Part shown: piece by piece, positions 7,115 through 14,624 of the stretch
Numbering within the stretch: the stretch's first letter is position 1
How the letters are laid out: every line of letters starts with the position of its first letter
Assembly (NCBI GenBank): GCA_015233285.1
Contig: JADFYA010000045.1
Span: 1 to 14,624, forward strand
From: Deltaproteobacteria bacterium
GTDB lineage: Bacteria; Desulfobacterota; JADFXK01
Direction of reading: 5' to 3'
Length of the DNA: 14,624 nt
Position numbers and translations under genes: made by a program
Notes under the pieces: generated by a model
Database searches by the model: none
Seen by the model: the letters and a program-made list of their open reading frames with translations, nothing else
What the model was told of the DNA's origin: nothing

Positions 7115-7782
7115 TGATCACCGCAACCAGAAAACCCTTAGACGATATCAAGGCCATGATTCGTCCGTTTAAGAAAGTTCTTATCGCCGGATGCGGGTCT
7201 TGCGTGGCCGAATGTGCGGCGGGTGGCGAAAAGGAGGTGGCGCAACTGGCTTCATCCTTGCGAATGGCCTTCAAACTTGAGGGGCAAGCCATCGAACTGA
7301 ATGAGATCACCGTAGACCGACAATGCGTGAATATCTTTTTGGACCAACTTGAGCAACCTACCCAGGCCAATGAAGCGGTCCTGTCTTTGGCTTGCGGCGC
7401 CGGGGTCCAGGCCCTGGCCGAACGGCATCCCGACCGCCACGTCTTCCCTGCCTTAGACACCCAGTTTCTCGGCCAGACCAAACAGCCGGGGCTGTGGCTG
7501 GAAAATTGCCTGGGCTGCGGCCAGTGCAAGCTTTATTACTTTGGCGCCGTTTGTCCCTTAGCCCGGTGCGCCAAGCAGTTGTTTAACGGACCATGCGGGG
7601 GTTCCCAAAAGGGTAAGTGCGAAGTGGATCCGGATAAGCCCTGTGCCTGGCAATTAATCATTGATCGTCTTGGTGCCCTTAACGCCCTCGACCGGCTGGA
7701 AGAAGTCTATGAGCCCGTTGACTGGTCTTGTAAGCAAGGACGGGGACCGCGGAAAATCGTGAGGGAGGATCAACAAAGTTGA
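7114..7782 (+). CDS. metV: MetV: methylenetetrahydrofolate reductase Fe-S partner subunit
   Basis: A 222-residue protein carrying the zinc/Fe-S C-terminal-type domain of methylenetetrahydrofolate reductase, made as a separate subunit. In acetogens MetV forms a complex with MetF and feeds it electrons. The N-terminal GCGSCVAEC (C27, C30, C34) is typical of the family, as is the C-terminal cysteine cluster LGCGQCKLYYFGAVCPLARC followed by GPCGG, KCEV and KPCAW, enough cysteines for at least one cluster or zinc site. AGGAG at 7101-7105 precedes the ATG by 8 bases. Translation is probably coupled to mvhD (1-base overlap) and to metF (4-base overlap). The assignment is supported both by motifs and by position directly before metF. 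No frameshift or truncation is seen. Confidence 0.9.
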   Translation: MITATRKPLDDIKAMIRPFKKVLIAGCGSCVAECAAGGEKEVAQLASSLRMAFKLEGQAIELNEITVDRQCVNIFLDQLEQPTQANEAVLSLACGAGVQALAERHPDRHVFPALDTQFLGQTKQPGLWLENCLGCGQCKLYYFGAVCPLARCAKQLFNGPCGGSQKGKCEVDPDKPCAWQLIIDRLGALNALDRLEEVYEPVDWSCKQGRGPRKIVREDQQS

Positions 7783-8729
7783 AGACAACAAGCCACTTAA
7801 AACAGGTACTCGCCCAGGGTCATTTTGCCGTAACCGCGGAAGCCGGGCCGCCCAAGGGTTGTGATCCGGAAGTAATTAATAAAAAAGCCGAGATACTCAA
7901 AGGATCGGTGGATGCAGTGAACGTCACCGACAACCAGACCGGGATCGTCCGCATGTCCAGTATGGCCGCCTGTGCTTTGCTCCTCCGGGCCGGGATCGAG
8001 CCGGTGCTTCAAATGGTCGTTCGTGATCGAAACCGGATCGCCCTGCAATCGGATATTCTGGGCGCGGCAGCTCTGGGAATACAAAATGTGATGTGCTTAT
8101 CCGGTGATCATCAAACCTTCGGCAATCAACCCGGGGCCATGGGGGTATTTGACCTGGACTCCATCCAATTTGTGGCCACGGTCAAGAAGATGCGGGATGA
8201 AAGCGTTATCTTAGGCGGGGATCCACTCACCTCGGCGCCACCCATGTTTATCGGTGCGGCCGCCAATCCCTTTGCTGATCCTCTCCCCTTCCGAGTGACC
8301 CGGCTGGCCAAAAAGATCAAGGCCGGGGCGGATTTCATCCAAACCCAATGCATATTTAATCTGCCTCGGTTTAAGGAATTCATGACCATGGTCCGGGACC
8401 GGGGGCTGGACCGGCAGGTGGCCATCTTAGGCGGCATCACACCCATCAAATCGGTAGGTATGGCCAAGTACATGGCCGAAAAAGTCGCCGGTATGGATGT
8501 CCCGCCCGAAATCATCGCCCGAATTAACGGCGTGCCCAAAAAGAATCAGCGGGATGAAGGGCTGAAGATCTGTCAGGAAACCATCCAAGCTTTAAAAGAG
8601 ATCGAGGGAGTGCGGGGCATCCACATTATGGCCATTGAATGGGAGGAAGCTGTTCCCCAGATCGTCAAGGAGGCCGGGCTGCTCCCACGGCCGGCTGTAA
8701 GTGGTGACGGAGGTCCCCATGCCGGCTAA
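7779..8729 (+). CDS. metF: Methylenetetrahydrofolate reductase (MetVF type)
   Basis: Reduces 5,10-methylene-THF to 5-methyl-THF, a step of the methyl branch of the Wood-Ljungdahl pathway and the source of methyl groups for methionine. The product is 316 residues, a normal length for the FAD-dependent TIM-barrel enzyme. Conserved pieces are TAEAGPPKG with E21 in the position of the E. coli catalytic Glu28, VNVTDNQTGIVRMS, QMVVRDRNRIALQSDILGA, CLSGDH with D110 at the place of E. coli Asp120, and DFIQTQCIF. The start is TTG 7779, overlapping the metV stop by 4 bases, with GGGAGG at 7763-7768. The 3' end overlaps the next gene by 11 bases. It lacks the C-terminal regulatory region of eukaryotic enzymes. 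Reductant is likely delivered through MetV and perhaps MvhD rather than by direct NAD(P)H, which is inferred from the neighbours. Confidence 0.95.
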   Translation: MKTTSHLKQVLAQGHFAVTAEAGPPKGCDPEVINKKAEILKGSVDAVNVTDNQTGIVRMSSMAACALLLRAGIEPVLQMVVRDRNRIALQSDILGAAALGIQNVMCLSGDHQTFGNQPGAMGVFDLDSIQFVATVKKMRDESVILGGDPLTSAPPMFIGAAANPFADPLPFRVTRLAKKIKAGADFIQTQCIFNLPRFKEFMTMVRDRGLDRQVAILGGITPIKSVGMAKYMAEKVAGMDVPPEIIARINGVPKKNQRDEGLKICQETIQALKEIEGVRGIHIMAIEWEEAVPQIVKEAGLLPRPAVSGDGGPHAG

Positions 8730-10107
8730 GTATCATATCCATACCCAGGAAACTCCTCCCCGGTTTAAGGCGCTGATTCGTTCCGGCGTCATTGCCTGGG
8801 AAGAGGGCTGTTTGAAGTGCGCGGTGTGCGTGAAAAAACAGTGTGTCTATAAGGTCTACGACCAGCGGAATTTAGATGGACGGCAGATGCTTGATTCCAT
8901 AGACACCCTGTGCAAAGACTGCTACCGGTGCGTCCAGGGATGCCCGGCCCGGCTGATCAATAAAGCGATTAATCCGGAATACTTACAAATCGGGGACGAG
9001 ACCTTTACCCCGGAAATCATCACCAAGACCTGGAACCAGGCGGCCACCGGCAAAATTCCGGTGAGTGGAGCCGGGTACGGCGGTAAGTTCAGCGGCAAAG
9101 GCTTTGATGCCATGTGGACGGACATGTCCGAAATTGTCCGGCCCACCCGAGACGGGATTCACGGCCGGGAATACATCAGCACCGGGGTGGACTTGGGCCG
9201 GAAGGATATGTATTTAAAAACCGGGAAAAACGGCGAGATGAAACTGCCGACTTATCCCTCGGTCCGAATAGAACATCCGGTCCTTCTTCAGGTGCCCTCC
9301 TTCGGCGCGATCAAAAAGCCCTTTTTGCTGGGCCTGGCCGCGGCCGCCCATAACCTGCTGACCCAGGCCATCATTCCCGCCGCGGCGATTGACCGGGACT
9401 TCAGGCCGCATCTGGCCCATGTTGTCCCGTCTCTGGAGCCAAACATCGGCTTAGACGAAAAGATGCTCAGCAAGGTGTCCATGGTGGAGATCGTCGACCA
9501 CCCCAAGGTCATGCATCAGGTCGCTAAAATAAAAAAGAAATCGTCCAAAGTGACGGTTATCGTCAAGGTGCCCCTGAATAAAAAATCACCGGCTCGATGC
9601 CTGGATCTGGTCCAGACCGGGGCTGAGGTGATTCATCTGGCCGGGAATGATGACGGCCGGGAAAATACTCCCAAAAACGCCCGCTATATCAAAGATGCCA
9701 TCGCCGACGTGCATCAGAAACTGGTGGAAAACAACGTGCGGGACATGGTCAGTCTGATCACCTCCGGCGGCATTGCCCTGGCCGAGCATGTGGCCAAAGG
9801 CATTATCTGCGGATCCGACGCCATAGTGGCTGATGTGGCCCTGCTGGTGGCGGTGGAATGCCGGGTCTGCCGAGGCTGTAAGCAGGGGCTGCCCTGTCCG
9901 GTTTGCATCGAAGACATCAATGCTGATTGGGCGACCCATCGGATGGTCAATTTGCTGGGCGCCTGGCATAACCAGTTGCTTGAAATTTCCGGAGCCATGG
10001 GAATCAGGGACATTCGCCGCATGAGAGGCGAGCGCGGCCGGGCCATGTTTTTTGAGGAATTGGAGAAGATGGTCTTTGCCGGACTGGGAAAACCTGCCGC
10101 GAAATAA
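8719..10107 (+). CDS. Divergent glutamate synthase FMN-domain-like iron-sulfur protein
   Basis: A 462-residue protein. The N-terminal ferredoxin part has two cysteine sets, C31xxC34xxC37xxxxC42 and C65xxC68xxC71xxxC75P, suited to two [4Fe-4S] clusters. The rest resembles the FMN/Fe-S domain of glutamate synthase: VLLQVPSFGAIKKPF, a late barrel strand SLITSGGIALAEHVAKGI, then a cluster motif C381xxC384xxC387xxxxxC393PxC396 and a DWATHRMVNLLGAWHNQ tail paralleling DWVAQRLINMYQAWRAE of the downstream paralogue. It lacks the TGEGG, QGAKPG and SVEDH-type motifs of active FMN subunits, so catalysis at this site is doubtful; it may act as a structural or electron-transfer partner. The start ATG 8719 follows GGAGG (8709-8713) by 5 bases. 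In-frame GTG codons at 8701 and 8704 are less suited. It overlaps metF by 11 bases, which suggests co-expression. Confidence 0.85.
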   Translation: MPAKYHIHTQETPPRFKALIRSGVIAWEEGCLKCAVCVKKQCVYKVYDQRNLDGRQMLDSIDTLCKDCYRCVQGCPARLINKAINPEYLQIGDETFTPEIITKTWNQAATGKIPVSGAGYGGKFSGKGFDAMWTDMSEIVRPTRDGIHGREYISTGVDLGRKDMYLKTGKNGEMKLPTYPSVRIEHPVLLQVPSFGAIKKPFLLGLAAAAHNLLTQAIIPAAAIDRDFRPHLAHVVPSLEPNIGLDEKMLSKVSMVEIVDHPKVMHQVAKIKKKSSKVTVIVKVPLNKKSPARCLDLVQTGAEVIHLAGNDDGRENTPKNARYIKDAIADVHQKLVENNVRDMVSLITSGGIALAEHVAKGIICGSDAIVADVALLVAVECRVCRGCKQGLPCPVCIEDINADWATHRMVNLLGAWHNQLLEISGAMGIRDIRRMRGERGRAMFFEELEKMVFAGLGKPAAK

Positions 10108-10110
10108 ACT

Positions 10111-10214
10111 ACGGGTTGCTGGTTTCAAGTTGCCGGTTGCATGTTACTTGTTACTCGTTGAAGACAACTAGCGACAGGTAACGAGTAACCAGTGACCAGC
10201 AACGAGCAGCCAGT
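10111..10214. repeat. Palindromic heptad array C (seven NNNNGTT units, then seven AACNNNN-type units)
   Basis: Bases 10111-10159 are seven unbroken 7-base units ending in GTT (acgggtt, gctggtt, tcaagtt, gccggtt, gcatgtt, acttgtt, actcgtt). After 6 bases, 10166-10214 are seven units in the opposite sense (aactagc, gacaggt, aacgagt, aaccagt, gaccagc, aacgagc, agccagt). A perfect 10-bp inverted repeat joins the halves: 10150-10159 with 10180-10189. The array starts 4 bases after the stop of the upstream gene and ends 41 bases before the GTG of the next, so it would be transcribed within the operon. It is the same repeat family as the two arrays before glnE. Confidence 0.85.
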
Positions 10215-10255
10215 GACAAAACATAAGTCAAAATAGGAAACAGAGGACGGCATCA

Positions 10256-11761
10256 GTGAACGCTCCAACAAAAGCTTTTGATCCATCGCAAGTGAAGGAA
10301 GCCCCTTCACGGTTTCGAACCGCCCTTGGAAAATATCGGGTCTCCAGGTCGGCCAAATGCACTGTCTGCGGACTGTGTGTGGACGTCTGCCCCTTGGGAG
10401 TAAATGAAAAGACCGGCGGGCGGATCACCAGTCCACGGGACTATAAGTGTCTGGGGCCGAAGTGTCCGACCGCATGTTTCAAGCAGTGCCCGGTTCAAGC
10501 CATTACCGTCAGGACAGACCCCACTTTCGAGACAATGGGTGACTACCGCTGGACCGGAGATATGCTGGTCAGCACCTATTACATGTGCGAGACCGGGCGG
10601 ATTCCCCAAAACGGGTTGGAATACCGGACAGGCGCCTCCGAAGGCGGCTTCGATAAGCTGCGGCTTATTTTTCCTAAAGATCCGGCCCAGGTTTCTCCCG
10701 AGGAAGTGGACACTTCCATCGAATTGAACCGCACCGGCGACGGGCGGCCTCAAATAGACATTCCTTTTCCGGTCTACGGCGGCGGGATGTCCTTCGGGTC
10801 GGTCAGTATCCGGGCTATTGTCGGCCGGATGAAAGCGGCCCAGGCCCTTAATTCCTTTTGCTGCACCGGTGAGGGCGGCTACCCTGATGATCTTATCCCC
10901 TATGACAATCATGTCATCACTCAGGTGGCCACCGGGCTCTTCGGGGTCCGGGAAGAGACTATCCAGCGCGTCCGGATCGTGGAATTTAAATATGCCCAAG
11001 GGGCTAAACCGGGTCTGGGCGGGCACTTGCTGGGTGATAAGGTGACCCCGGCCGTGGCCAAGATGCGTGAGGCTGTGGTCGGCAGCGCTTTGTTCTCCCC
11101 CTTTCCTTTCCACAGCGTTTATTCGGTAGAGGATCACAAAAAACACATCGACTGGATTAAGGCCACCAACTCCAAGGCCCTGGTCTCGGTAAAGGTATCC
11201 ACTCCGACAGATGTGGATATGGTCGCGGTGGGGAGCTACTTCGCCGGGGCTCATATTATTCATCTGGACGGTTCCTACGGCGGAACCGGCGCGGCCCCGG
11301 ATATCGCAAAGAAAAATATCGCCATGCCCATCGAATATGCCGTCCCCATGGTGCATCGATTCCTGGTCGCCGAAGGGATCAGAGACAAGATCACCTTGAT
11401 CGCCAGCGGCGGTATTCGGACCCCCCACGACCTGATCAAAATTGTGGCCCTGGGCGCGGATGGAATAGTGACCGGAACGGCCGATATGGTGGCCATGGAA
11501 TGCGTCCGGTGTCATAACTGCGAAAGTGGCCGGGGCTGTGCCCGAGGCATCGCCACTACCGACACGGGCCTGGTCGAAATCATGAAGGCGGATTGGGTAG
11601 CCCAGAGATTGATCAATATGTATCAGGCCTGGCGGGCGGAAGTTCAAAGAATACTGGCCAAGATGGGACTGAAAAGCATCCGCCAACTGGTTGGTCGCAC
11701 CGAATTTCTGGCTCATTTAGACTACCTGCCGGATCACGTCGATGGCGAAATAGAGTATTGA
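10256..11761 (+). CDS. gltB: Glutamate synthase FMN-domain subunit with ferredoxin domain (archaeal-type GltB)
   Basis: A 501-residue FMN/Fe-S synthase subunit that would reduce the 2-iminoglutarate formed from 2-oxoglutarate and ammonia to glutamate. The N-terminal ferredoxin has C35xxC38xxC41xxxC45P and a second set around C65, C70, C74, C78P. The FMN domain has GGGMSFGSVS near 172-181, CCTGEGGYP near 203-211, KYAQGAKPGLGGHLLGDKVT near 245-265, SPFPFHSVYSVEDH near 281-294, GSYGGTGAAPD near 338-348 and a late SGGIRTPHD strand. A cysteine cluster C416xxC419xxC422xxxxxC428 corresponds to the [3Fe-4S] motif of glutamate synthases. It lacks the amidotransferase and GXGXG domains, which are supplied by the next gene, as in split archaeal enzymes. 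Start GTG 10256, with AGAGGA at 10242-10247. No NAD(P)H-oxidising GltD is in the window. Confidence 0.93.
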   Translation: MNAPTKAFDPSQVKEAPSRFRTALGKYRVSRSAKCTVCGLCVDVCPLGVNEKTGGRITSPRDYKCLGPKCPTACFKQCPVQAITVRTDPTFETMGDYRWTGDMLVSTYYMCETGRIPQNGLEYRTGASEGGFDKLRLIFPKDPAQVSPEEVDTSIELNRTGDGRPQIDIPFPVYGGGMSFGSVSIRAIVGRMKAAQALNSFCCTGEGGYPDDLIPYDNHVITQVATGLFGVREETIQRVRIVEFKYAQGAKPGLGGHLLGDKVTPAVAKMREAVVGSALFSPFPFHSVYSVEDHKKHIDWIKATNSKALVSVKVSTPTDVDMVAVGSYFAGAHIIHLDGSYGGTGAAPDIAKKNIAMPIEYAVPMVHRFLVAEGIRDKITLIASGGIRTPHDLIKIVALGADGIVTGTADMVAMECVRCHNCESGRGCARGIATTDTGLVEIMKADWVAQRLINMYQAWRAEVQRILAKMGLKSIRQLVGRTEFLAHLDYLPDHVDGEIEY

Positions 11762-11794
11762 TGCCATAAAAATACTTAGGAGTCGTAACCAAAT

Positions 11795-14443
11795 ATGAAC
11801 AGCCATGAATATGTCCGAAGTATCTTGGCCGCCAGGCAGGACCTCTACAAGGGGATGCCCAAAAATTTGAGCCTTTCGACAGAAGAAGAGGGCGGCTGCG
11901 GCGTTACCGGATTCTGCTGCAGCATTCCCGTCCGGGGCCGGCACATCTTCAAACCTTCCGCCCAGATGCACAACCGGGGCAACGGCAAGGGCGGCGGCAT
12001 TGCGGCCATGGGGTTTATCCCGGAGATGTTGGGCGTAGACCAGACCACCCTTAACGAGGATTACCTGATCCATATCGCCGACCTCGACGGCGAGGGGCTG
12101 AAGGCCCTGGAAGATAAGTTCATCTATCCCTTCCTGGATGTCCATCTGGCCGAGAATATCCCCCATGTGGACGACTACCGGGACATCGCGGGGCTGGAGG
12201 TGCGGCCGCCGGACATCTATCGTTACTTTGCCCGGGTTAAGCCCAACGTCCTAAAAGCCTTTGCCGCTAAAAAAGGGCTGACCAAAATGGCCCCCAGGGA
12301 TCTGGAAGACGAATTCATTTATCAGAATTCAGTCAGTATAAACAGAACCTTCTATGATCCTCAGGGTAAGATGAAGGCCTTTGTTATGTCCCATGGCCGG
12401 AATTTCTTCGTCCTGAAAATAGTCGGTTATGCCGAATGGGTGGTGCAGTACTATAAGCTGGACAATTTTAAGGCCAATATTTGGATCGCCCATCAACGCT
12501 ACCCCACTAAAGGCCGGGTCTGGCATCCGGGCGGGGCGCATCCGTTTATCGGCTTAAACGAAGCTCTGGTGCACAACGGGGATTTCGCCAATTATTACTC
12601 CGTGGCCGAATACCTCAAGCAACGGAATATCTTCCCGCTATTCCACACCGACACCGAGGTGTCCGCCCTGCTGTTTGATCTCTATAGCCGGGTTTACGGA
12701 TATTCCCTGGAGCATCTCATCGAGGCGCTGGCCCCGACCCAAGAGATGGATTTCGATTACCTGTCTAAAGACCGCCAGCGGATCTACCAGGAAATTCAGA
12801 AGACCCACATCCATGCTTCGCCGGACGGCCCCTGGTTCTTTATCGTGGCCCGGAACGATACCAAAAATAACGAGCTGCAGCTTCTGGGCATCACGGATAC
12901 GGCCATGCTGCGGCCCCAGGTCTTCGCCCTTCAGGAAGGCTCGATCAAAATCGGTCTGGTTTGTTCTGAAAAACAAGCCATTGACGCCACCCTGGACAGT
13001 CTGGCGGCGGAAGACCCCAGATTCGGCACCGTGGCTGATATGTACTGGAATGCCCGCGGGGGAAGCCATACTGATGGCGGAACTTTCATTTTCCGGTTGG
13101 ATAATTCCAAGAGCAACGGTGAAGAGAAGCCGATGACCTGTACCGACAAGTTCGGTCGGGAAATCAAGGCCCCCCAAAACCAGGTTCCCTTTCTTCCCGG
13201 CCGGGTGTTCTACCTGATGGACGACGGTCAGAAACCCATGCTGGACCTGACAGAGGAATATGCCAAAGGTGATGCGGACGCACTCTACAAAATGTTCATC
13301 GCCTCCATCCGGGATTGGGATTATGCCGAGACTCTCGATTGTTTAAAGGAGCTTAAACGGCAGGCCAATGAATCGGACGGAAATCTTGACTTGACCCTGA
13401 GTGTCATGACCAGGTTAATCGATTTGCGGTATCCGACCTTCGAGAAGAAAAGAAGATCTTTGCTTCAGATGTACAACTATACCTTGAATCGGATTCTCTG
13501 CGGTGTGGCCCCCTTGAATTCGGACCAGGCCCAAGGGAAATACCGCTACATCGATTTTGAAAGCCGGAAGACCTTGCGGGCGCCCTTACCGGGTGAAGCC
13601 GTCCTGGTAGTAGACTCAGCCTTGTTCCCACCAGAAGGCGACGAGGCCGACGGGGTCTTGCTTCGGGAAGCTTATCGCCTGGGCTGGAAACAGTTCATTA
13701 TTTTCCGGTGCCGCGGGCAAAGGTTCTATGGATGTGGCTTCGGGCCGGCCACTCAGGGCGTCCGGATGGACATCTACGGCAGCTCCGGGGATTATATCGC
13801 CTCCGGGGCAGACGGACTGGAGATCTATATCCACGGCAATGCCCAAGACCAGTTGGGCCAGATCATGAAAGAAGGCAAACTGGTTATTTACGGCGACGTG
13901 GGGCAGACCTTCATGTATGGCGCCAAGGGCGGCGATGTTTACATCATGGGTAATGCCGCGGGCCGGCCTCTGATTAACGCCGTGGGTCATCCTCGGGTGG
14001 TCATCAATGGGACCTGTCTCGACTTCCTGGCTGAATCATTCATGGCCGGTGATCCCCTCAACGGAGGCGGTTTCGTCGTGGTTAACGGCATGACTATCGA
14101 CCACCAGGGCAACGTCATTCCGCAGGCATCACCTTATCCCGGCTCCAATCTCTTCTCTCTGGCCTCGGGTGGGGCGATCTATGTGCGTGACCCCCATAAG
14201 CTACTGGTGGAAGAGCAGCTCAACGGCGGTGTCTACGCCGACATGACCGAAGCCGACTGGGAATTGATCTTGCCCTATCTTCAAGAAAACGAGCGGCTGT
14301 TCAATATCTCGGTCGAAAATCACTTGCTTAAAGTGGATGGCCAACCCCGGACCTACGATGAGGTTTACCGCAAAGTAGCCGCCCAGAAACTGGCCGTGCT
14401 CACCGGGAAAGCCCAAAAAGACGGCTTAGAAGAGTATAAATAG
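11795..14443 (+). CDS. Glutamate synthase amidotransferase-GXGXG fusion subunit
   Basis: An 882-residue protein. The N-terminal class II glutamine amidotransferase would hydrolyse glutamine to release ammonia. The presumed nucleophile is C35 in GGCGVTGF; it would be exposed after removal of a 34-residue propeptide, as family members use an N-terminal Cys. Glutamine-site motifs follow: HNRGNGKGGG, HQRYPT (R235) and HNGDF (residues 260-264), then HTDTEVSAL. A long middle region (roughly 430-600) is less conserved. From about 658 to 770 lies a right-handed GXGXG beta-helix (DIYGSSGDYIASGADG, IHGNAQDQLGQ, GDVGQTFMYGAKGG, MGNAAGRP), the glutamate synthase domain 3. The FMN domain normally between the two is absent and is encoded by the preceding gene 33 bases upstream. 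AGGAG at 11778-11782 precedes the ATG by 12 bases. Together with the preceding gene it would complete a split GOGAT large subunit. Confidence 0.92.
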   Translation: MNSHEYVRSILAARQDLYKGMPKNLSLSTEEEGGCGVTGFCCSIPVRGRHIFKPSAQMHNRGNGKGGGIAAMGFIPEMLGVDQTTLNEDYLIHIADLDGEGLKALEDKFIYPFLDVHLAENIPHVDDYRDIAGLEVRPPDIYRYFARVKPNVLKAFAAKKGLTKMAPRDLEDEFIYQNSVSINRTFYDPQGKMKAFVMSHGRNFFVLKIVGYAEWVVQYYKLDNFKANIWIAHQRYPTKGRVWHPGGAHPFIGLNEALVHNGDFANYYSVAEYLKQRNIFPLFHTDTEVSALLFDLYSRVYGYSLEHLIEALAPTQEMDFDYLSKDRQRIYQEIQKTHIHASPDGPWFFIVARNDTKNNELQLLGITDTAMLRPQVFALQEGSIKIGLVCSEKQAIDATLDSLAAEDPRFGTVADMYWNARGGSHTDGGTFIFRLDNSKSNGEEKPMTCTDKFGREIKAPQNQVPFLPGRVFYLMDDGQKPMLDLTEEYAKGDADALYKMFIASIRDWDYAETLDCLKELKRQANESDGNLDLTLSVMTRLIDLRYPTFEKKRRSLLQMYNYTLNRILCGVAPLNSDQAQGKYRYIDFESRKTLRAPLPGEAVLVVDSALFPPEGDEADGVLLREAYRLGWKQFIIFRCRGQRFYGCGFGPATQGVRMDIYGSSGDYIASGADGLEIYIHGNAQDQLGQIMKEGKLVIYGDVGQTFMYGAKGGDVYIMGNAAGRPLINAVGHPRVVINGTCLDFLAESFMAGDPLNGGGFVVVNGMTIDHQGNVIPQASPYPGSNLFSLASGGAIYVRDPHKLLVEEQLNGGVYADMTEADWELILPYLQENERLFNISVENHLLKVDGQPRTYDEVYRKVAAQKLAVLTGKAQKDGLEEYK

Positions 14444-14477
14444 GCAAATCAGCCGTAACCGATAAAATAAACTTCAG

Positions 14478-14520
14478 ATTAAGGGCGCCGGGGATTATGA
14501 ACGGTGCCCTTAATTTCTTT
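14478..14520 (+). terminator. Intrinsic terminator after the glutamate synthase genes
   Basis: A 12-bp stem, 14478-14489 pairing with 14503-14514 (ATTAAGGGCGCC with GGTGCCCTTAAT, one G-T pair), closes a 13-base loop and is followed by a T-rich tail (TTTCTTT). It begins 35 bases after the last stop codon. This is the clearest terminator in the window and likely ends the transcript containing the glutamate synthase genes. Confidence 0.85.
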
Positions 14521-14567
14521 GGCCCTGAGTTGGACGAGTTCTATTGATTGAAAAATAGAAATTAATC

Positions 14568-14619
14568 CGCAGATTACTGAAATCCATAGTCACTGATCAT
14601 TCGTCTTTTTTAATCTGCG
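14568..14619. repeat. 9-bp perfect inverted repeat at the right edge
   Basis: CGCAGATTA at 14568-14576 is matched by its reverse complement TAATCTGCG at 14611-14619, with 34 bases between, in the A+T-rich sequence after the terminator. A T-run (14605-14610) lies just before the right arm. It could belong to the control region of the next gene or be a dispersed repeat, and the window ends too soon to tell. Confidence 0.4.
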
Positions 14620-14624
14620 CAAAT

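Noticed and set aside
10307..11716. A 469-codon open frame on the - strand, opposite the canonical FMN subunit gene
   Set aside because: The + strand encodes a full set of glutamate synthase motifs. The reverse frame is open because of GC-rich codon bias, and its translation shows no recognisable domain.

Overview
This 14.6 kb window looks like a chromosomal segment from an anaerobic bacterium, most likely of the Desulfobacterota (deltaproteobacterial) type. That placement is an inference from gene content: a class I glutamine synthetase with its adenylyltransferase, MvhD-MetV-MetF C1 genes of the Wood-Ljungdahl type, and iron-sulfur-rich split glutamate synthase subunits. No rRNA, tRNA or other taxonomic marker is present. 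All recognisable genes lie on the + strand.

Layout. (1) 2-928: the C-terminal two thirds of glutamine synthetase (glnA). (2) 929-1309: a 381-base gap with a stem-loop, two opposed arrays of 7-base repeats, and an AT-rich stretch with a 24-base direct repeat. (3) 1310-4327: glnE, the bifunctional adenylyltransferase that modifies glutamine synthetase. (4) 4364-6201: a two-gene module of an ABC-type AAA ATPase and a DUF4276/TOPRIM-like protein, which resembles ATPase-plus-TOPRIM phage-defence pairs. (5) 6202-6688: a 487-base gap with no convincing gene. (6) 6689-8729: mvhD, metV and metF, overlapping by 1 and 4 bases. (7) 8719-14443: three glutamate-synthase-like genes. The first encodes a divergent Fe-S/FMN-domain paralogue that overlaps metF, the second a canonical ferredoxin-plus-FMN-domain subunit, and the third a glutamine amidotransferase fused directly to a GXGXG domain. 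A palindromic heptad array lies between the first two. (8) An intrinsic terminator at 14478-14520 ends the series.

How the genes fit together. GlnA makes glutamine from ammonia and glutamate, and GlnE switches GlnA off and on by adenylylating a tyrosine, which is present here (codon 707-709). The glutamate synthase set would convert glutamine and 2-oxoglutarate into glutamate, closing the GS/GOGAT cycle. No GltD-type NAD(P)H subunit is visible, so reductant probably arrives through ferredoxin or through Fe-S domains. MvhD-MetV-MetF reduce methylene-tetrahydrofolate to methyl-tetrahydrofolate. Their overlap with the first glutamate-synthase-like gene suggests co-expression and possibly electron sharing.

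The most unusual items are the ATPase/DUF4276 pair set among housekeeping nitrogen genes, the strictly 7-base-periodic inverted arrays at two intergenic sites, and the pairing of a degenerate with a canonical glutamate synthase FMN subunit.
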